DNA of 64,000 bases from CAYFYS01 sp965202905 (GTDB lineage: Bacteria > Pseudomonadota > Alphaproteobacteria > MPNO01), in NCBI GenBank assembly GCA_965202905.1, contig OZ241868.1, forward strand, positions 3,804,868-3,868,867, written 5' to 3'. Below the pieces are notes generated by a model, which saw only the letters and a program-made list of their open reading frames with translations, did no database searches and was not told the DNA's origin. Position 1 is the stretch's first letter. The number at the start of each line of letters is the position of its first letter. A program made the position numbers and the translations under genes. Of this stretch, positions 42,496 to 53,900 are shown piece by piece.

Positions 42496-43365
42496 TCAGC
42501 CCGCGACCGGCGCCTCACGGCAGGTGGTGCGGCGCATGTCGCGAACATGGGCGCGGTCGTCGAACGGGGTGGCGCGATGCATGGTGGCCAAATTGTCCCA
42601 GATCACCACGTCGCCCACCCGCCAGCGGTGGGCGAAGACGAATTGCGGCCGGGTGGCGAACGCGGTCAGCTCGTCGAGCAGGTCGATCGCCTCGTCGTCC
42701 GGCATACCCTGGATGTGTGCAATGTGCGAGGCGAGATAGAGCGCCTTGCGGCCCGAACGCGGATGGACATGGACCAGCCGGTGACGCGCCGGCGGGCGCG
42801 AGCGCAGCTCTTCTTCCGTCGGCTCCTTCCCGCCGCCGAGGACCCGGGAATGCCAGTAGGAATGCTCGGCCACGAGGGGCTCGATCCGCGCCTTCATCGC
42901 CGCCGGCAGCGCGTCGTAGCTTGCCCGCATGTCGGCGAACTCGGTATCGGCCGGCGCCGGCGGGACGACATGCGCCGAAAGCAGCGAATAAGTCGCGCGG
43001 ATCGGGTGGAAGGACATGTCGGTGTGCCACAGCCGGTTCGCGCGCTTGAAGCCGAGCCTGCGGTCGCCGTCGGCATAGATCCGTCCGGTATCGTCGAGGT
43101 TGCTCTGGTCGACGATCTCGTGATGGGGGATGCGCATCGCCCGGCGTCCGCTCATCACCAGAACCCGCCGGTCCTCGATCGGGCCGAGCCGGCGGCTGAA
43201 GGCGATGTGCTCCTCATCGCCGAGCGGCGCCTCGTGGCGGACGACACAGACGGCATAAATGTCCATCGCCTCCAGCAGAGTCTCGACGTCCGCGAGCGTG
43301 CGCAGGTCGATGCCGGGAAGTTCAGCCGCGTAAAGATCGTGCAGCTTGATCGCCGGGAGCGTCAT
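42496..43365 (-). CDS. TauD/TfdA-family 2-oxoglutarate dioxygenase
   Basis: A 289-residue Fe(II)/2-oxoglutarate dioxygenase. The facial triad is visible as RLWHTDMSF (His-x-Asp) and NLATMHRATPF (distal His) followed by RAHVRDMRRTT with the 2-oxoglutarate-binding Arg. Family substrates include taurine, sulfonates, and 2,4-D-type aryloxyacetates. The ATG at 43365 was preferred to a TTG eight codons upstream that would overlap the next gene. With the sulfopyruvate-decarboxylase-like pair nearby, sulfonate metabolism is possible. Confidence 0.9.
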   Translation of the reverse strand: MTLPAIKLHDLYAAELPGIDLRTLADVETLLEAMDIYAVCVVRHEAPLGDEEHIAFSRRLGPIEDRRVLVMSGRRAMRIPHHEIVDQSNLDDTGRIYADGDRRLGFKRANRLWHTDMSFHPIRATYSLLSAHVVPPAPADTEFADMRASYDALPAAMKARIEPLVAEHSYWHSRVLGGGKEPTEEELRSRPPARHRLVHVHPRSGRKALYLASHIAHIQGMPDDEAIDLLDELTAFATRPQFVFAHRWRVGDVVIWDNLATMHRATPFDDRAHVRDMRRTTCREAPVAG

Positions 43366-43378
43366 CGCACCGTCCAGC

Positions 43379-45685
<2,307 letters not shown>

Positions 45686-45686
45686 G

Positions 45687-47246
45687 TCAGTCTCCGCCGA
45701 GCGCGTAGAGCCCGTCGCCGGCCCGGGTCAGCATCCCCTCTCCGCGCAGCGCGTCGAGCGCCAGCAAGACCTCCCGGCCGTCGCGGCTGCCGAGCGCGGC
45801 GACCAGGGCGCCGAAATATTTCGGCCCGTCGGTCAGCGCCTCACGCACCGTCGCGAAGGCGGGCGCGCCGGAGGACGGCGTTTCGGGCACGGTGTAGTGG
45901 AGCGGCAGGTCGCCGACGAATGGCCGGGTCAGGTCGAATCCCGCCTTCGCACCCGTCCGCCTGCCCTCCAGGGAGGGGTCGAGCGGCAGCGTCCGGAAGC
46001 CCGTATCGATCATCAGGTCGCGATCGGGTTGGAACCGGGTCGCGAGCGCCCAGTCGATCTGCGAATCGGAAAAGACATCGATGTCCTCGTCGACCAGGAA
46101 GACATTCTTGGTGTTGGACAGCGATGCGAAGACCGCCGCGATCGCGTTGCGCGCCTCTCCCGGAACACGCTGGCGCAGCGCCACGCGCATGTTGAAGCTG
46201 CCGCCCGAGGACGGCGTCGCGTAGATCGCCACCGGCTCGCGCACCGCGGTCTCGAGCGCCCGCCAGGCCGTCGCCTCGGCGCGCAGCGCGCCGATCTGCG
46301 CGGTGTCGGTGTGCTCGATCGTCCGGCCGCTGATGGTCGAGGTCTGGAACAGCGCGTCCGCGCGCATGGTGATCGCTTCGAGGTGGAAGACCGGGTTCTG
46401 CTTCATGACGCCGTAATAGCCGAGGAATTCGCCATAGGGCCCTTCAGCCTCGACATGGCCGCGCGAATCGAAGTAGCCCTCCAGCACGATCTCGGCGTCG
46501 GCCGGGACCAGGATGTCGTTGGTCACGCCCCGGACCACCGCCAGCGTCTCGCCGCGCAGCCGGGCGATCAACTCGATCTCGTTGGTCGGCACGCGCATCG
46601 AGGCGGCGACGTGATCGCTCGGGTGGGCGCCGACGACGAAGCTCACCGGCAGCGTTTCGCCGCGGGCGGCGGCGCGCTCGTAGATCGCCTTCAGATCGCT
46701 CGGCGCGTTGAGGTCGACGCCGGCCTCGCGACGGCCGCGCAGCATCATCCGGCGGCAGCCGAGATTGGTCAGCCCCGTTTCCGGATCCACAGCGTGATCG
46801 AGCGAGGAGGAGATATAAGGCCCGCCGTCGCGCTCGTGCTGGACGTGGACCGGCAGGCGGGTCAGATCGGCGTCGTCGCCGCGCAGGACCAGCGCATGGA
46901 CCGGCGCATCGGCGCTGTCCACCTCGACCAGCGCCTGGGGCTGGGTGAGCCGGCGGCTCACGGTCTGCATCAGCTCGCCCGGCGCGACGCCGAAGCCGGC
47001 CGCGATTCGCGCCCGGCTGCCGGTCACGCCGCCGACGAGCTCCGCCTTCTCGGGGCCGGCATTCCTGAACAGCACCGCCTTCGGATTGCCTTCGAGCACG
47101 CCGGCGATGTCGATCAGGTCGATCGGGTCCTCGAGGATTTCGGCCAGGCCCATCTCGACGAGCCGCTCGATGAACCGGCGCAGGCGAAACGCATCCATGT
47201 CCGGCACGTTCGCCGCCGTGGCATTCTTGCTCAGGACTCCGGCCAT
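45687..47246 (-). CDS. UbiD-family decarboxylase, copy 2
   Basis: A 519-residue prenyl-FMN-dependent decarboxylase. The catalytic Glu segment is AEGPYGEFLGYYG, and FRLRRFIERLVEMGLAE and NLGCRRMMLRGRREAGVDLN are family segments. It is only moderately similar to copy 1. It is the first gene of a two-gene operon with the orphan molybdenum hydroxylase subunit (1 bp gap). A paired hydroxylation-decarboxylation route of an aromatic acid is inferred; UbiX at 33367 could supply its cofactor. Confidence 0.9.
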   Translation of the reverse strand: MAGVLSKNATAANVPDMDAFRLRRFIERLVEMGLAEILEDPIDLIDIAGVLEGNPKAVLFRNAGPEKAELVGGVTGSRARIAAGFGVAPGELMQTVSRRLTQPQALVEVDSADAPVHALVLRGDDADLTRLPVHVQHERDGGPYISSSLDHAVDPETGLTNLGCRRMMLRGRREAGVDLNAPSDLKAIYERAAARGETLPVSFVVGAHPSDHVAASMRVPTNEIELIARLRGETLAVVRGVTNDILVPADAEIVLEGYFDSRGHVEAEGPYGEFLGYYGVMKQNPVFHLEAITMRADALFQTSTISGRTIEHTDTAQIGALRAEATAWRALETAVREPVAIYATPSSGGSFNMRVALRQRVPGEARNAIAAVFASLSNTKNVFLVDEDIDVFSDSQIDWALATRFQPDRDLMIDTGFRTLPLDPSLEGRRTGAKAGFDLTRPFVGDLPLHYTVPETPSSGAPAFATVREALTDGPKYFGALVAALGSRDGREVLLALDALRGEGMLTRAGDGLYALGGD

Positions 47247-47370
47247 TGCCGCTCTCCTCGAAGTCGCCCGGCGCCGATGTTAGGTCGCGCCCTGCGCCGC
47301 GGCAATCGCGCTTGCGCGGCCGGCGCCAAGCGGTGAGACTCCGGCCGGGCAGCGCGAAGGGAGAGGCAGG

Positions 47371-48177
47371 ATGGCGCAGGGTGCAACCACCGGCCCGGCG
47401 CCGGGCTACGCCAGGAACCCCGGCCACCGGATCACGCTCGAGCCCAGCCCGCGCCGGGTCCGGGCGGTGTTCAACGGCGAGACCGTCGCAGACTCCACCC
47501 GTATGAAGCTGATGCACGAAAGCCGCCACCCGCCGGTCTACTACTTCCCGCTGGAAGACGTGCGGATGGACCTGATGAACCGGACCGGCCACACCACGCA
47601 CTGCCCCTACAAGGGCGATGCGTCCTACTGGTCGATCCGGGTCGGCGATCGGGCCGGGGAGAACGTCCTGTGGAGCTACGAGACGCCGTTCGACGAGCAT
47701 CCGGACCTCATCGGCTACGGCGCGTTCTACTGGAGCAAGCTCGATCGCTGGTACGAGGAGGACGAGGAGGTCTTCGTCCATGCGCGCGATCCCTATAAGC
47801 GGGTCGACGCGATCCCGTCTTCCCGGTCGGTGCGGGTCACTCTGGGCGGGGAGATCGTGGCCGAAAGCACGCGCGGGTGCTTCCTGTTCGAGACCGGCAT
47901 GCCGGTCCGCTACTACCTGCCGCCGGACGATGTTCGGATGGATCTCTTGACGCCGAGCCAGACCCGCACGCTCTGCCCGTACAAGGGCGAGGCGGTCTAC
48001 TGGTCGGCCGGGATCGACGGCAAGATGTTCGAGGACATCGTCTGGTCCTATCCCCGCCCGGTTCCCGAATGCCCGAAGATCGAGAACCTGATGTGCTTCT
48101 ACGGCGAGAACGTGGACGCCGTCCACATCGACGGGGTCGAGGTCGAGAAGCCGGTGCCTCCGCGGTCGCGGCAATAG
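47371..48177 (+). CDS. Tandem DUF427 domain protein
   Basis: A 268-residue protein with two DUF427 domains, about residues 12-125 and 145-255. Each has RRVRAVFNGETVADS / RSVRVTLGGEIVAES, a PLEDVRMD or PPDDVRMD loop, CPYKGDASYW / CPYKGEAVYW and VLWSYETP / IVWSYPRP. The function of DUF427 is not established; single-domain forms are widespread. A strong ribosome-binding site (GGAGAGGCAGG) precedes the ATG. The stop codon lies in the first copy of a 21-bp duplication (48162-48203). Divergent from the UbiD operon. Confidence 0.9.
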   Translation: MAQGATTGPAPGYARNPGHRITLEPSPRRVRAVFNGETVADSTRMKLMHESRHPPVYYFPLEDVRMDLMNRTGHTTHCPYKGDASYWSIRVGDRAGENVLWSYETPFDEHPDLIGYGAFYWSKLDRWYEEDEEVFVHARDPYKRVDAIPSSRSVRVTLGGEIVAESTRGCFLFETGMPVRYYLPPDDVRMDLLTPSQTRTLCPYKGEAVYWSAGIDGKMFEDIVWSYPRPVPECPKIENLMCFYGENVDAVHIDGVEVEKPVPPRSRQ

Positions 48178-48203
48178 GGGAGGCGGTCGCGGCAACAGGG
48201 GAG
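48162..48203. repeat. 21-bp tandem duplication over a stop codon
   Basis: Two copies beginning GCGGTCGCGGCAA, 20 of 21 bases identical. The first contains the TAG stop of the DUF427 gene; the second has CAG at the same place. Confidence 0.95.
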
Positions 48204-48267
48204 GCCGCGCCCGCCACGCCCGACGGGATGGCCGGCTGAACCGGGGCGGTCCCCTGGTTGCCGATCC

Positions 48268-49251
48268 TCAGATGTTCACCATCGGCATCTGGCCCTTCGG
48301 GTAGCGCTCGCCGGCGGTGAAGTCGGGCGGGGCGGCGGAGTCGAGCGCGGCGATCTCGCTTGCCGTCAGCGCGATCCCGGCGGCGGCGATGTTGTCGGCC
48401 AGGTGGTCGCGCCGCTTCGCGCCCGGGATCGGCACGACGGTCTCGGTCTTGGCCATCGTCCAGGCGAGGGCGAGCTGGGCCGGGCTGCAGCCCTTGGCCG
48501 AGGCGATCTCCTCGATCGGCCCCAGGAGCGCGGTGTTATGGGCGATGTTCTCGGCGGTGAAGCGGGGATGGTCGCGCCGCCGGTCGCTCCCGCCGAGGTC
48601 GTCGAGCGCGCGCACCGCGCCGGTCAGGAACCCGCGGCCGAGCGGCGAATAGGCGACGAAGGTCACGCCGAGTTCGATGCAGGCCGGCAGCAGATCGTCC
48701 TCGGCAAACCGCGTCCACAGCGAGTACTCGGTCTGCAACGCGGACATCGGGTGGACCGCGTGGGCGCGGCGCAGCGTCGCGACCGCGGCCTCCGACAGGC
48801 CGAGCGTCCTGACCTTGCCCTGGTCGACCAGGCGGGACATCGCGCCGACCGTGTCCTCGATCGGCACGTCGGGATCGACCCGGTGCTGGTAGTAGAGATC
48901 GATGGTGTCCACCCCCAGCCGCTTGAGGCTCGCCTCGCAGGCCTCGATCACATATTCCGGGCGGCCGTCGGCGCCGGGCTTGCCGTCGGGCTTGCGCACG
49001 TTGCCGAACTTGGTCGTCAGCACCACCTTGTCGCGGCGCCCGGCGATCGCGCGGCCCACCAGCTCCTCGTTGCCGCCATTGCCGTAGGCGTCGGAGGTGT
49101 CGATGAAATCGAGCCCGGCATCGATGGCCCGATGGATGGTCGCGATCGATTCGGCGTCATCGGCCGGGCCGTAGAGCCCGGTCATGGTCATGCATCCGAG
49201 CCCGATGGCGGAAATCCCGATCGAGGAGTTGCCCAGCGTGCGGTGTTTCAT
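48268..49251 (-). CDS. Aldo/keto reductase
   Basis: A 327-residue NADPH-dependent TIM-barrel oxidoreductase. GLGCMTMTGLYGPADD, FIDTSDAYGNGGNEE with Asp and Tyr of the catalytic tetrad, VVLTTKFG with the Lys, and YYQHRVDP with the His are visible. VPIPGAKRRDHLADNI is the NADPH-binding tail. It matches the YajO/tas-like AKR13 group. Start ATG at 49251. It is a single gene; the substrate is an unknown aldehyde or ketone. Confidence 0.93.
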   Translation of the reverse strand: MKHRTLGNSSIGISAIGLGCMTMTGLYGPADDAESIATIHRAIDAGLDFIDTSDAYGNGGNEELVGRAIAGRRDKVVLTTKFGNVRKPDGKPGADGRPEYVIEACEASLKRLGVDTIDLYYQHRVDPDVPIEDTVGAMSRLVDQGKVRTLGLSEAAVATLRRAHAVHPMSALQTEYSLWTRFAEDDLLPACIELGVTFVAYSPLGRGFLTGAVRALDDLGGSDRRRDHPRFTAENIAHNTALLGPIEEIASAKGCSPAQLALAWTMAKTETVVPIPGAKRRDHLADNIAAAGIALTASEIAALDSAAPPDFTAGERYPKGQMPMVNI

Positions 49252-49439
49252 GGAGTCCGATCCTTGTCCTTCAACCTGCCCGACATCGCCGCCAACCTGC
49301 CCGACATCGCCGCGAGTCTGACACATCGCGCCGCCGCCGCCAATTCGGCGGCCGCACGCCCGGACGCGTCTTCGGCCGTCGAGAACATTCCGAACCGACC
49401 GGTTCGGTCGAGGGTGTCGGGCCTGTGGGCAAGTGGTCG

Positions 49440-49612
49440 GGCGCGGCGCGTCGGCGCGCCCGGCGTCGCGGGTCGGTGGAAGACGGCGAACGCGCCATCG
49501 GGGTATTCGTGGACCCGGATGGCGACCTTGAACCGCGGCCTTGACGGGGCGGCGGCGATGGCGGTCCGGCGGGAAGACCGCCGCGGGGAAGCGGTTGGCC
49601 TCGGCCATGTCG
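49440..49612 (-). pseudogene. Transposase C-terminal remnant (ISNCY-like), copy 2
   Basis: Two frames together read FPPDRHRRRPVKAAV and VAIRVHEYPDGAFAVFHRP, which is the same transposase tail as at 35985-36190 (PDRHR..YVKA.VRVHEYPDG..A.FHGP). A frameshift lies between the two parts, near 49538. No 5' part of the gene is present. Confidence 0.65.
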
Positions 49613-49749
49613 GCGCGCCGGCGTTCCTGGGGCAGGCGCTTTCTTGCGTTCCTGTCCGCGATGTGCGTCGATGCGCTCCGAATGAAGATTGGTCGGTTGC
49701 GGTTTGAGGTGGTCCCGTATTGTTGGGCAGTTTGGCGGCGAAGTTAGGC

Positions 49750-50440
49750 GGCGAAGCTAGGGTGTATTCGGTTGCCTGATCGTGCCGCCCGGCGCCAAGG
49801 GATAGATCCGTTGCTCCGGGTGGGGAGCACAGGTTCTCGGCGCCTGATAGCCTGATAGATAGCCTCCAGCCCTGTCGGGCGCATCAGACGACGGACCCGG
49901 CGACGGCCGACGCGGACGCCGTCGCGCCGCAGCTGGCGCGCCATCTGACGGGAACCGTAAAACGGATACTTCAGGAACAGTTCGTCGATGCGACGCATCA
50001 GCGCCCGGTTCCCGGAACTCTCTCTTTGGCCCGTAAATAGGACCTTTGGCCCGTAAATAGGACGACGAGCGGCTGACCGACAAAATCTCGCATTGTCGGC
50101 TCAAGCTGAGGACAGGGTGGTCGCGCCGGGTCATCGCCTTGCGATCCCCCGGCTCATTGCTTCAGCCCTTTGGCCAAAGCCCTTTGGCCAAAAATCCCGT
50201 TCCACCGTCAGCTCGCCGATCTTGGCGCGCAGATCGCGAACCTCGGTCACATGGTCCTGGCGGACATGCCCGGCGCCATTCGAGAATGCTTCGCCCAGCC
50301 CATCCATTGCCTGACGCTTCCATGTGCTGACCTGGTTCGGATGGACCTTGTGCCGGGACGCACTCTCCTGGATCGTCCGGTCGCTCCTCAAGCGCCACCC
50401 GGGCCTTGAAGCCCGCCGTAGATCGTCGTCGTCTCGTCAT
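49750..50440 (-). mobile_element. IS3-family element, degenerate
   Basis: OrfA starts at 50440 (MTRRRRSTAGFKARVALE), shifts frame, and continues as DRTIQESASRHKVHPNQVSTW, AMDGLGEAFSNGA, LRAKIGELTVERDF to 50131. OrfB begins near 50134 (MTRRDHPVLSLSRQCEILSVSRSS), is interrupted by a 20-bp duplication (50024-50063), and resumes as MRRIDELFLKYPFYGSRQMARQLRRDG. It frameshifts again and ends near 49757 at YQAPRTCAPHPEQRIYPL. The integrase core with the DDE residues is absent. The element cannot move by itself. Confidence 0.8.
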
Positions 50441-50489
50441 CCCGTATCCCTCCGTCAATCGGGGGAATACACCCGGGCAACCTGTCCGG

Positions 50490-50850
50490 TCTGCTGGGAC
50501 CGCCTCATAGCGACGGTTGAATCTCCAGGCGAAGCTGGCGAGTCGGCGCCCGGCATGGCAGGGGGCCATCTTCTTCCGACAGGCGCCCGCGGATCGCGCT
50601 CTCGATGTCGCCGGGCGTCGTGTCGATCCACTTGAACGGCGCCTTGCGCGCCGCCTGTCGGCCGGGGGCCGTGCGAATGGCCCGACGATGGCCGGCGATC
50701 CCCGATCGCACGCCATCAGCGGGGCCCGTCGGTGACGACATCGGTCTCCGGCGCCAGCCAGATCCGGGCCGCTTCGCGACCTCACGTTCGCGAAAGCCTG
50801 TCGCCGGCGCCATCTTGAGCCTGCGCGTCGGCGCCGGAGCTTCATAGGGT
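50490..50850 (-). mobile_element. IS1595-like transposase remnant
   Basis: Minus-strand frames contain PMSSPTGPADGV, APFKWIDTTPGDIESAIRG and, after a frameshift, SFAWRFNRRYE. These match the C-terminal part of IS1595-type transposases (VVSDGL..., KWVNT.LGNIK.A..GTY, YLA.F..RFNRR). The N-terminal part is missing. The order and orientation suggest nested insertions with the IS3 element. Confidence 0.6.
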
Positions 50851-50882
50851 GATTGTGTTTTTCGCGGGCGATCGTTTTTTTC

Positions 50883-50912
50883 TTGTACGCCGCCCCGATC
50901 CGGCGCTAGTAT
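50883..50912 (+). promoter_or_regulatory. Candidate sigma-70 promoter of the repeat lipoprotein
   Basis: TTGTAC (50883-50888) and TAGTAT (50907-50912) are spaced 18 bp apart, about 70 bp upstream of the lipoprotein start. A T-rich run precedes it. The match is good but unverified. Confidence 0.4.
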
Positions 50913-50985
50913 CGGATGGCGATCTTCACAGGGCCTCTTCATTGAGGGGGCTTTCAACAGTGCGGTCCAAGGAGCCCAACGACAG

Positions 50986-53900
50986 ATGACTTTTCGAAGG
51001 TACGGCCCGATTGCGGCTGTGGTGCTTGCGCTCGGAGTGGCTGGGTGCAGCAACAATGACAACATGCCGGATATGGAGCTGACGATGTTGCCCGCCGGCA
51101 ACGATCTAGCCGACACCGACACCGGCGACACGCCGATCAGGGTCGCCGCAGGCGCGATGGTGCGGCGCGGCAATGTGTATATCGGCTGCCCGGCCGATGG
51201 CGCGGCATGTACGGTCAATGTGGTGGACGGAGAGGCCACCTACGAGCCTACGGGCGGAACGCCCGTCGTGACTGCAGCGTCCGATTCTCTGACGCCGCCC
51301 GACGGCCACGGTCTGCCCGACACCGGCAACATGCCGATCAGGGTCGCCGCAGGCGCGATGATGCGGCACGGCAATGTGTATATCGGCTGCCCGGCCGATG
51401 GCGCAGCATGCACGGTCGCAGTGGAGGACGGAGCGGTCACCAACGTGGCTACGGGCGGAATGCCCGTCGTGACTGCAGCGTCCGATCCTCTGACGCCGCC
51501 CGACGGCCACGGTCTGGCCGACACCGGCGACACGCCGATCATGGTCGCCGCAGGCGACGAAGCGCGGCATGGCAATGTGGATATCGCTTGCCCGGCCGAT
51601 GGCGCAGCATGCACGGTCAATGTGGCGGATGGAGCGGTCACCAACGTGGCTACGGGCGGAATGCCCGTCGTGACTGCAGCGTCCGATTCTCTGACGCCGC
51701 CCGACGGCCACGGTCTGGCCAACACCGGCGACACGCCGATCATGGTCGCCGCAGGTGGACAAGCGCGGCATGGCAATGTGGATATCGCTTGCCCGGCCGA
51801 TGGCGCAGCATGCACGGTCAATGTGGCGGATGGAGCGGTCACCCACGTGGCTACGGGCGGAATGCCCGAAGTGACTGCAGCGTCCGATTCTCTGACGCCG
51901 CCCGCCGGCCACGGTCTGGCCAACACCGGCGACACGCCGATCATGGTCGCCGCAGGTGGACAAGCGCGGCATGGCAATGTGGATATCGCTTGCCCGGCCG
52001 ATGGCGCAGCATGCACGGTCAATGTGGCGGATGGAGCGGTCACCCACGTGGCTACGGGCGGAATGCCCGAAGTGACTGCAGCGTCCGATTCTCTGACGCC
52101 GCCCGCCGGCCACGGTCTGGCCAACACCGGCGACACGCCGATCATGGTCGCCGCAGGTGGACAAGCGCGGCATGGCAATGTGGATATCGCTTGCCCGGCC
52201 GATGGCGCAGCATGCACGGTCAATGTGGCGGATGGAGCGGTCACCAACGTGGCTACGGGCGGAATGCCCGTCGTGACTGCAGCGTCCGATTCTCTGACGC
52301 CGCCCGACGGCCACGGTCTGGCCAACACCGGCGACACGCCGATCATGGTCGCCGCAGGCGACGAAGCGCGGCATGGCAATGTGGATATCGCTTGCCCGGC
52401 CGATGGCGCAGCATGCACGGTCAATGTGGCGGATGGAGCGGTCACCAACGTGGCTACGGGCGGAATGCCCGTCGTGACTGCAGCGTCCGATTCTCTGACG
52501 CCGCCCGCCGGCCACGGTCTGGCCAACACCGGCGACACGCCGATCATGGTCGCCGCAGGTGGACAAGCGCGGCATGGCAATGTGGATATCGCTTGCCCGG
52601 CCGATGGCGCAGCATGCACGGTCAATGTGGCGGATGGAGCGGTCACCCACGTGGCTACGGGCGGAATGCCCGAAGTGACTGCAGCGTCCGATTCTCTGAC
52701 GCCGCCCGCCGGCCACGGTCTGGCCAACACCGGCGACACGCCGATCATGGTCGCCGCAGGTGGACAAGCGCGGCATGGCAATGTGGATATCGCTTGCCCG
52801 GCCGATGGCGCAGCATGCACGGTCAATGTGGCGGATGGAGCGGTCACCCACGTGGCTACGGGCGGAACGCCCGTCGTGACTGCGGCGTTCGATTCTCTGA
52901 CGCTGCCCGACGGCCACGATCTGGTCGCCGCCACACTCGGAGCCGGCATGCGTCAGGACGGCAAGCGCGGGGTCGTTATCGAGTGCCCCGCCGGCGGCGA
53001 CGCCTGCGTCGTGGAGGTCGCGGAGGATGGCTCGGCCACATACGACGCGACCGGCGGCATGCCAACGGTCGAGATCAACCAAATGATCTTGGCTGCCAAT
53101 AACGGTCCCCTCGGTGGTTCCGACGGCGACCACGCCGAGGGTCTCTTCAACAGGATGCTCAGGGGCATCGAGAGGGATGCGTTCGAGGCGCTCGCCAATA
53201 CCGGCCTTGAGCCGAACGGCGCTGATGTCGTACAGAGCACGTTGGCGTTTGAGCCGATGGTGGGAGTCAGTGTCACTCGCAACCGCCGCGACGCTGCCCC
53301 AACATTCGGTTTGGCGCTGGGATTCGAGGTGTTTAGCCGCGATCCCGACGATCGCGACCAGCCGGACTCGATCACGCTCGACAGGCGTTCCGATAGCACG
53401 ATACCGGAACTGCCCTCCGGCTGGAATGGCGCCGCCTTTTCGAGTGAGATCGACGGTGGATCGACTGTGCACGCCGTTGTCTATTCGGACATAGAGGGCC
53501 CCCGCCAAGAGCAGCGGGATGTGTTCGAGCCGAGTAACCGCTTTTTCGACCTCCCCCCTACTTCCCTCAACAGCGAGGGGCGACCAGAGGGGGTACGTTT
53601 CGACAACAGAGGAGGAACTGGTATCGTTCTTGCGATACCGGACAACCTACCAGAGGCTGGGCAGCCGTTCGAACTGAGCCTCGGTTTCGGCGAAGATCGC
53701 TTCCACAACTATCTCGATGTCCTGGCGGCGGAGAGGGATTGGCGTGAAGAGCTCGGCCAAGGCGAGGCTACCGACTTGTTCGAGATCGCACCCGTCGACC
53801 ATGACAATGACGATGCCACACCCGCTATCACAGAAGCTCGTCTGATGTGCGTCGCGAGCCCATGCGAGGTGCAGACATCCGATGACGGCCCGACAGTGGC

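Larger units (their letters stand above)
49252..50882. other. Insertion-sequence graveyard
   Basis: This stretch has no intact gene. It holds remnants of three transposase families, all on the minus strand (separate entries), plus short tandem duplications at 49272-49313 (21 bp x2), 49734-49759 (13 bp x2), 50024-50063 (20 bp x2) and 50164-50191 (14 bp x2). Confidence 0.7.

Noticed and set aside
51106..52920. CRISPR-like array
   Set aside because: The 201-bp repeats are contiguous, in frame and coding, with no unique spacers.
51106..53508. 800-residue minus-strand repeat open frame
   Set aside because: It mirrors the lipoprotein repeats. The plus strand has the lipoprotein signal, ribosome-binding site and non-repeated C-terminal domain.
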